NCBI GenBank assembly: GCA_930367215.1
Contig: OV884056.1
Location: 85,695,285 to 85,759,284 of the forward strand
From: Pollenia angustigena
Lineage: Eukaryota; Arthropoda; Insecta; Diptera; Polleniidae
Length of the DNA: 64,000 nt
Reading direction: 5' to 3'
The notes under the pieces are model-generated. The model searched no databases and was not told the origin of the DNA. It was given only the letters and a program-made list of their open reading frames with translations. The position numbers were made by a program, and so were the translations under genes. This document shows positions 57,781 through 64,000 of the stretch, in pieces (position 1 is the stretch's first letter; each line of letters begins with the position of its first letter).

Positions 57781-59718
57781 TCATTATAAAAAAGAATATA
57801 AATTTTTTTATATATTGTGTTATTTAAATTTTTATAATTTATTACCAAAATACAATTAATAATATAAAATACAAAAAAATTGGTAGTGTATTTAATTTAA
57901 AATAAAAATATTCAATTAAAATTGCAATATAATTAATCACATTGATTGAAAGAAACTCACAAAAAAATGTTGAAATGTTAAAGTAGATGTGTGCACCTCG
58001 TTAAAATTTAAAAAAAAAATAATAAATTTGAAAGAATTGAATGTTATAAAGAAAAAGATGAAATGAATAATCAAAATAAAATAAATAATTACACACACAC
58101 ACACACACACCGTATAATTAAACCATTAAACCTATAAATTTATTGTCTTAATTTATGTATTAACTACTACTTTAAACATTCTTACATACATATAAAACTT
58201 AACTCTAATGTAAATGATAAAACGGAAAAGGAAACGTTGTTAACCTTCAATACGAATAGTGTACGTACATGCATGTGTAAGTTAAATAATGAAGAAAAAA
58301 AAAACAACAAATAAATACAGTAACAGTAAAATAATACAAATAAAATAAGCAATACTATCTATTCTCTCCCTCTTTCTCTCCCAGTATAGCTCTGTGTGTA
58401 CAAGCACACACACTTAACTAATATGAACGAAAAAGAGAAAAAAAAGAATAAATTGTTAAATTAATAAAAATAACTACATATTTTTTTACTTAAAAACTTA
58501 AAAAGTTTTAACTAAAATTACAAAAAAGAAGTGCAATAGTTTAATTAATTTAATTAAAAATAGAAAAAATGTAAAAAACTTAAAGAGCATAAAGAAAATT
58601 ATAAGGAAATTGAAATAACACTGTACAACAAAAATGTTTTATTTTTCGTCCTTTTATTTTATTTTAAGTTCTTTTTTTGTAGTTCTTTTAACTTATTTCG
58701 ACAGAGTTGTTTTTAAAAGTTTATTTCTAAATTCATCTTTAATAGAAGTTGAAGAAGTTCCACCGCTTTTGCGCATTTGCGGAGTTCAATATTAAGGCTT
58801 GCAAAAAAGCAAATGCAAAATATCGTTGCAATTTAATGAAAAATGACGGAAACTCTGTATATGGGTAAATCCAAAGTGTTGAACGTGACAGTCATACGCA
58901 GCAAAAACGCAATAACATTTTAAACAACAAATATTTTACGTTCTCTTAACCCTTAAATAATAGCACTAAGAAAGCACTGTTATCTATGCTAAAGTTAATG
59001 GAAGGCGCGATTCTAGGTCAAAGATATTGGCAAAAGAAATAGCGGTTTGAACGTGAAAAAATAGAACTAGTTTTTATGGCCATGTATAAAAAGGCGTAAT
59101 TAAGCGAAACCTGGCACAATTTTCAAACAACTTTTACGTAGCAATGTACTAAAATGTCTTTGGTTTGATTCCAAAATCTTCTGTATTTCCTTTTTTTAAA
59201 CCCAAAATCTGGGTCGATACGTGACATTTCGAACGTGAAATTTTTTCCATAATAATTGAACTGAATAATGATTAAAACAAAACCGTTTATCCGAATAACA
59301 TATTTCTCTTTGAACTCTTCCTTATATTACAGACCATGTAAGAACATTTTTTTGGAATAATTTTTATCAAATATCACCTCTTTTCAGGAAGATAATATTA
59401 AAGAAAACATACAATAAAACATTCTCACAAATAAGAAATTACGTTTGCACAACTTTGCAGTCTGATTGTTTTTGGGTAAATTTATAAAATTAGTAAAATC
59501 TAAATATTTCTCTATAATAACATCGTAAAATAATCAGCTTTTAATAACTTTTAAATTTTCCGTCACGATGGACGGTTTGACGGATATGCCCATATTTCGT
59601 TGGTGGACTTAACAAAAAAGCTTCGATATTTTGCATTTGTACTTCTGCAAGACAAATACTGAGCTCCGGTATTGTATTGATATATCGACATTGGAAACAA
59701 TGAAACCATAACAGTGGC
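57781..59718. other. AT-rich DNA without a gene
   Basis: It contains a (CA)n microsatellite at 58091-58110 and a CT-rich stretch at 58361-58383. About 58740-59000 is GC-richer but has no domain-bearing frame. The minus frame 59541-59753 is not recognisable. Confidence 0.4.
58091..58110. repeat. (CA)10 microsatellite
   Basis: Ten uninterrupted AC dinucleotides. Confidence 0.95.
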
Positions 59719-60271
59719 CAGGGCTGCCAGGTACTTTTTTTCCTTGTCCCCAAAAAATTAAAAAAATATCCCCAAAAATCCCCAAATTAAGAAAAAAAAA
59801 CCTTAATAAGCAAATATTTTTCTGTTTGTTTTTTTTCTGACCAAATTTAAAATTTTTTTTTTTTAAAGTAAAAAATAGTTAGAAAAATTTTAAATTAGAA
59901 ATCCCCAAAAATCCCCAAATAAAAATTTTTTGTAAAAAAAATTATTTTATTTTGTTTGTACCCTGAAGGAAAAATAACAAATTTATAAAGTACTTTTAAC
60001 ACTACCTTTTAACTAAAATGATAATCTTAATAAGGACCTTTTACACCGTATAAGTTGTTTTTTTTCATATTTTTAATACGAGACAAAGAAAAATAAGCAT
60101 AAATAATAAAAGGGAAAATATATTAAAAGAGTGTAAAATCCCCAAAAAATCACCGAATTTTTTTTTTTAAATCCCCAAAAAAATCCCCAATCCCCAAATG
60201 ACTTTCTTTGTCCTTTTTGCTCGCATAAAATCCCCAACGTTGGGGATAAATCCCCAAGTCTGACAGCCCTG
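59719..60271. mobile_element. 553-bp hAT-like element with 8-bp duplication
   Basis: CAGGGCTG and CAGCCCTG end the element; ACAGTGGC flanks it exactly on both sides (59711-59718, 60272-60279). The interior is built from many AATCCCCAAAAA units and a central AACGTTGGGGA hairpin near 60235. No coding capacity. Confidence 0.88.
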
Positions 60272-60433
60272 ACAGTGGCGAAAATCATTGTTTAGTGCAA
60301 TATATCGTGCCTCTTCTATTAAACCTAAGGGCGACACTCACTCTATTTTGTTGTTGGTTTTATTAAAAGATCCAAGACAATTTACATTTGCTCTCTCCGA
60401 CGAATCTAAAATTCATTAGCTTGATTTTTATAC

Positions 60434-61582
60434 CCTCCACCACAATTAGTTGTGAAGAGGGTATATTCAGTTTGTCATTCCGTGTGAAACTTTTTTACTA
60501 TTCATCTCAGACCCTATAAAGTATATTTATTCTGGGTCCTTGAGTAATTTTAAGTCGATTTAGCCATGTCCGTCTGTCTGTCCGTCTGTCCGTCTGTCCG
60601 TCTGTCCGTATGTCCGTCTGTCCGTATGTCCGTCTGTCCGTCTGTTGAAAACACGCTCACTTTCGAAAAACTCAAAAGAAATCAACAAACTTGGTGTCAA
60701 ATTGCTTGTAGTTATCCTAAGCAGTGTGGGATTGAAATTCAGCAAAATCGGTTCAATATGATCTGAGCTATGAAACAAAATGTGGAACCACCACCTAAAA
60801 AAAATTGATAATTTTGTTACAAAAACTAACATAAATGGTGGAAAAATGCACAGAATGATATAAGATTTCGCAAAAATTCGTTATATTCAACTGGAAATCA
60901 CGCTGTGAAATTTCGTGAAGATCCGTCAATAATTTACCCTAGGCCCCATATAAGCCCTACTCCCGGAAAACAGTATATTAAGCCTAAACCCCTAACTAAC
61001 AATGCAATCATAACAAATTTTGGCACGTCACAGTTTAATAGGACTAGAAATAAAACTATTAAGTTTCGTGAAGATCGGTCCATAATTTACCATAGGCCCC
61101 ATATAAAACCTACTTCCGGAAAACAACTTAGTACGCCTAAAAACGTAAAAAATAATGCTATCATAACAAAATTTGGTACATCAAAGTTTTATTGGACAAG
61201 AAATAAAATTGTGTTATTTCGTGAAGATCGGTCCACAACTTACCCTGGGCCCCGTATAAACCGTACTCCCGGAAAACAGTTTAGTACGCCTAAGTCCGTA
61301 AAAAATAATGCTATCATAACAAAATTTGGAACATCAAAGTTTTATAGAACTGGGAAAAAGACTGTGAAATTTCGTGAAGATCGGTCCATAATTTACCCTA
61401 GGCCCCATATAAACCCTACTACCGGAAAACAGTTTAGTCGCCTAAATCCATAATTAATAACAAATCGTCACAGTTTAAGATAATAATAACATCATACAGA
61501 TATTACTCTTTAAACATTCGAACTGTCGGTGGAGGGTATCAAAGATTCGGCACAGCCGAATATAGCACTCTAACTTGTTTTA
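60434..61582. mobile_element. Mini-me-type (GTCY)n element, copy 2
   Basis: It is in the opposite orientation to 13485-14592. It starts TATACCCTCCACCACAATTA, has an almost perfect (GTCY)n run at 60570-60645, then about 3.5 tandem units of about 153 bases (CGTGAAGATCGGTCCATAAT in each), and ends with a CGGCACAGCCG hairpin and CTAACTTGTTTTA. Confidence 0.85.
60570..60645. repeat. (GTCY)n microsatellite
   Basis: GTCC/GTCT tetranucleotides with occasional GTAT variants, 19 units, within the mini-me element. Confidence 0.9.
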
Positions 61583-61589
61583 TTTTTTA

Positions 61590-61737
61590 TTTTAAAATTT
61601 TTTTTTTTTTAATTCCCTATGCTAATCCCAGCGAAGCTCTACGCTTGTCTGCAGGAAAGAAACCAGAGTCTCTGGCGGGAATCGAATCCGCAACCCCGGG
61701 GCTGATAGACTAGCTCACTACTAGCTAGCCTACAGGG
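61590..61737 (-). mobile_element. tRNA-derived SINE, minus strand
   Basis: On the minus strand the sequence starts near 61737 with CCCCTGTAGGCTAGCTAGTAG (A-box-like TAGGCTAGCTAG). It has GCGGATTCGATTCCCGCC (a good B box with T-arm) about 45 bases on, then an unrelated body (GAGACTCTGGTTTC) and an A-rich tail at 61590-61615. The acceptor stem does not pair, so this is not a functional tRNA. Confidence 0.55.
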
Positions 61738-61741
61738 GCCC

Positions 61742-61912
61742 GTCTACAACTGACATGATTTTCTGTTATAGCTTGATGTTATAAAAGCGTTTTTAAAACA
61801 TTTGCATTAACAACCGTGTTATAACATGAGAAAACTTCTAACATGATGAGTCTATACCTAACACTAACATCATATTAGTGTTAAAGTTTAGCATTTCATG
61901 TCAGTTGTAGAC
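61742..61912. mobile_element. MITE B copy 2
   Basis: GTCTACAACTGACATGA and TCATGTCAGTTGTAGAC bound 171 bases, the same length as the copy at 5699-5869 and alignable throughout. Confidence 0.8.
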
Positions 61913-62944
61913 TGCATGTTACACCACAAACAATCACGTTAGAGGCTTTTTTCACTTGCTCACACCTAACATCTTATCGCAAAGATGATAACATCTTCAT
62001 ATAACAATTGTACAGGGCTAAAAATCAACATCTTTCTTCATCTTTAAAAGTTTATTTTTCAAAAATGGTGACATTTTGGTTTGATGGTAGATATTAGATG
62101 GGAACAATGTTGATAACGAATGTTTCACATTTGCTACATCTTTGATGGCAGATGCTTATCAGTGTAAAAACCAATATGCATACATATCAGAGCTTTAAAA
62201 TATTGCAATGGATTTAATCGCAACCACATGATTTTTCGTTAATGATTGCTTAATTTTTGATCAAAATCGGAAAATTGTTTGTCTGACTCTAATTTGAAAT
62301 CATGATATTAATACGATAAAAAAGATTTCAATCGATTTTTTGAAATCGATACATAAATCAAATTTGATTACAATCGATTTGTTTGATAGCAATACTTTAA
62401 TTGCAATCTCAGCCAGTAATTGCAATCAAAATTAAATCCGCACCAAAATCTTTGCTCTCTTGCAATGAAACTTCTTCTAGAAATAAAACTGACTTTGAGT
62501 GTTTTGAATTGCCAGCAATTAATATTTTTGTTAATAAAGCTTTTTTAACTTTGCAACGAATAATGCTATCATCGTAAAATTGTATATGTCATTGTTTCAT
62601 AAGATTATAAATCACATTCACAAATTTCGTAAAGATCGACCATTTTGGATGCATTAAATCATACAAAAACTGTATGACTGTATTGAAATGTTGGTCTAAA
62701 ATAGTTATTTTTAATACTGGACATCGCACTGCCGAGTTTTGTTTAGAACGATCCATAATTTACGATAGGTCCCAAAGGAAATCCCCTACTGAAAGTCACT
62801 TTAATACGACTAATAGTATTTTTGAAATAAATCATAATAGTTTATTTGAATTATGTCAAATTGAATTTCTGATGACTTTTTTTGGTTTACACAAAAAATT
62901 TGAAGGGTTTCCACCTGATTCTAGCGGAAACCACTATATTCCAA
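61913..62944. other. Unassigned DNA with a (GTCY)n-family fragment
   Basis: No gene. Around 62620-62830, ATTTCGTAAAGATCGACCAT, GATCCATAATTTACGATAGG and CCCCTACTGAAAGTCAC are family phrases, so the frame 62674-62952 is not credible. Confidence 0.4.
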
Positions 62945-63838
62945 GTGTATGAGTATGGAATGGAGCGAGCAGGCCTTGTAAATCCAAAAGAATGAGAATA
63001 GACCTCTTCTAGAAAGCATCCGTACTCCTTATTTTTTCCGCTGGGTCACTGCATTAGAGTTAAATGGTGTCAATTTCATCTTTTGCGATATTGTTGTTGA
63101 CTTCCATACAGGGCTTAAAAATCCAAATGCTTTGTTAATTAATTAATGCGGTTAATTATATCTTGCTTAGATCCACCTGTATTGTCTATAAGACTTCCCA
63201 AGTTGAAGAACGTTTCAACATCTTTGATCAGTTTCAGCTTTGTATACAGAATCTCTAACGGCTCTCGACATTAAGATTTGGTCTTTTTTATGTTAACCTT
63301 TAGGCCCGCACTTCTCGCTTCATCTTGTACTAGAGTCAGCTTTAATTGCGTGTCTGCAAATATATGGGTAAGAAGGTAGATACCATCTGCATCATAATGG
63401 TCCTCCAATCTTTCCTGCACACTTAAAGTGATCCCTCTTTATGTCTAATAGCTCTTTGGATTACTGGCTCTAGAACACGGCTGAAAATAAATGGTGGCAA
63501 TACCCATTCTTGTCGGACCCCAGAGTAAACGTTTATTTTATGGCTAAGATTGCTTTAGTGGAGAATTCGGCAGGTCACCTTTGCGTATAAAAGAGGAAAA
63601 CCAGCTTGTTGGGAACGCCTTTAAATACAAGATCATCATGACTGAGGTTGTCGAACGCCTTCTCAAACTCAGCGAATGTTAGATAGGCAGGTGACCTACA
63701 TTCAGCTGATTGCACGGCAATAACTCTTAAGCCGTTTACGTGGTCTATACATGACTTATATACATGACAAGCTGGCTGTTGCTCCTTTCTGAGTCCAGGG
63801 AGTATGGCGTCAGTCAGTCTCTTATAAATTATATAATA
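62945..63838 (-). pseudogene. RTE-clade reverse transcriptase relic, minus strand
   Basis: The minus strand encodes, in pieces: KRLTDAILPGLRKEQ and CIDHVNGLRVIAVQSAECRS, AEFEKAFDNLSHDDL (RT motif A), YSGVRQEWVLPPFIFSRVLE (motif B, normally GVRQGC-x-LSP), then AGLKVNIKKTKS and ETFFNLGSLIDNTGG (thumb region of RTE elements), and KLTPFNSNAV. Stops and frame changes are scattered throughout, and the catalytic box between motif B and the thumb is not intact. Clade assignment rests on the order and style of these motifs. It is probably 5'-truncated near 63838. Confidence 0.75.
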
Positions 63839-64000
63839 GGTCGGTCATATGAGGACTTTAAAAATTGAGGCTCACTGGATAATAATTATAGCCAATGTCA
63901 GCCATTGATGGAGCGATCCCTTTGAATAGCACATTTTTCTAGATAATATGTTATATAAACGTGTGGCAACTTAGTGCCCTGCCCTATTTCTACCAACAAG
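63839..64000. other. Unassigned end of window
   Basis: No gene recognised; it may be flank of the RTE relic or more of its degraded 5' part. Confidence 0.3.

Noticed and set aside
60905..61453. 182-codon open frame
   Set aside because: It is a translation of the 153-base tandem unit of a mini-me-type element; the unit length is a multiple of three, so the frame stays open without coding selection. The related element at 13485 does not keep it.
61640..61737. Functional tRNA gene on the minus strand
   Set aside because: B box and T-arm are good, but the acceptor stem does not pair and an unrelated body with A-rich tail follows, which fits a SINE.

Overview
This window looks like nuclear DNA of a higher fly, probably a calyptrate such as a blowfly or house-fly relative. 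It is very AT-rich, has long introns with GTAAGT donors, contains dispersed (GTCY)n 'mini-me'-type repeats known from Diptera, and carries one clear gene: the fly OXR1/NCOA7 homologue mustard (mtd), which encodes a C-terminal TLDc domain. The genus cannot be fixed from the sequence alone.

Gene content. Five plus-strand exons (20983-21114, 28425-28546, 29333-29492, 31431-31600, 34159-34294) join in frame into a 239-residue short mtd isoform. It has a 44-residue isoform-specific N-terminus followed by a complete TLDc domain that ends at the stop codon at 34292-34294. The first exon is only 44 codons long and is recognised from its splice donor, its phase match to exon 2 and its protein-like composition. 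A weaker candidate for another alternative first exon lies at 3961-3999, behind a GC-richer leader-like stretch at about 3300-3540. If mtd has its usual long isoforms, most of positions 1-28424 is intron. Downstream of 34294 lie an AT-rich 3' UTR-like region and then repeat-rich sequence in which I recognise no further host gene.

Mobile DNA. Most of the rest consists of non-autonomous DNA transposons (MITEs and fold-backs), many present in two or more copies. Target-site duplications place several of them: 8-bp duplications (hAT-like) at 24358-24881, 40343-40598, 54081-55120 and 59719-60271; 3-bp TAA duplications (PIF/Harbinger-like) at 53375-53516 and 53664-53805; TA duplications at 10881-11525, 45566-46094 and 48209-48582. 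A family with AAGGCGAATT ends occurs at least seven times. Decayed coding relics include a PIF/Harbinger-type Myb/SANT-like protein (36757-37049), two copies of one CR1/Jockey-group reverse transcriptase (49906-51475 plus; 46975-47812 minus) and an RTE-clade reverse transcriptase (62945-63838 minus). Two tRNA-like SINE or SINE-like heads lie on the minus strand (about 38680-38790 and 61590-61737).

Layout. 1-20982: upstream or intronic sequence packed with MITEs. 20983-34294: the short mtd transcription unit, with further MITEs in every intron but none in an exon. 34295-35963: 3' flank with an unexplained GC-rich exon-like block at 34973-35089. 35964-37257: Harbinger-type relics. 37581-42405: one MITE split by several later insertions, including a paired 229-bp direct repeat and a 1.2-kb inverted repeat. 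42895-51772: MITEs, palindromes and two reverse-transcriptase relics. 51773-59718: AT-rich DNA with twin Harbinger-type hairpins and a hAT-like element. 59719-64000: hAT-like element, mini-me repeat, SINE, MITE and RTE relic. I see no CRISPR array, operon, canonical tRNA, rRNA or prokaryotic feature.
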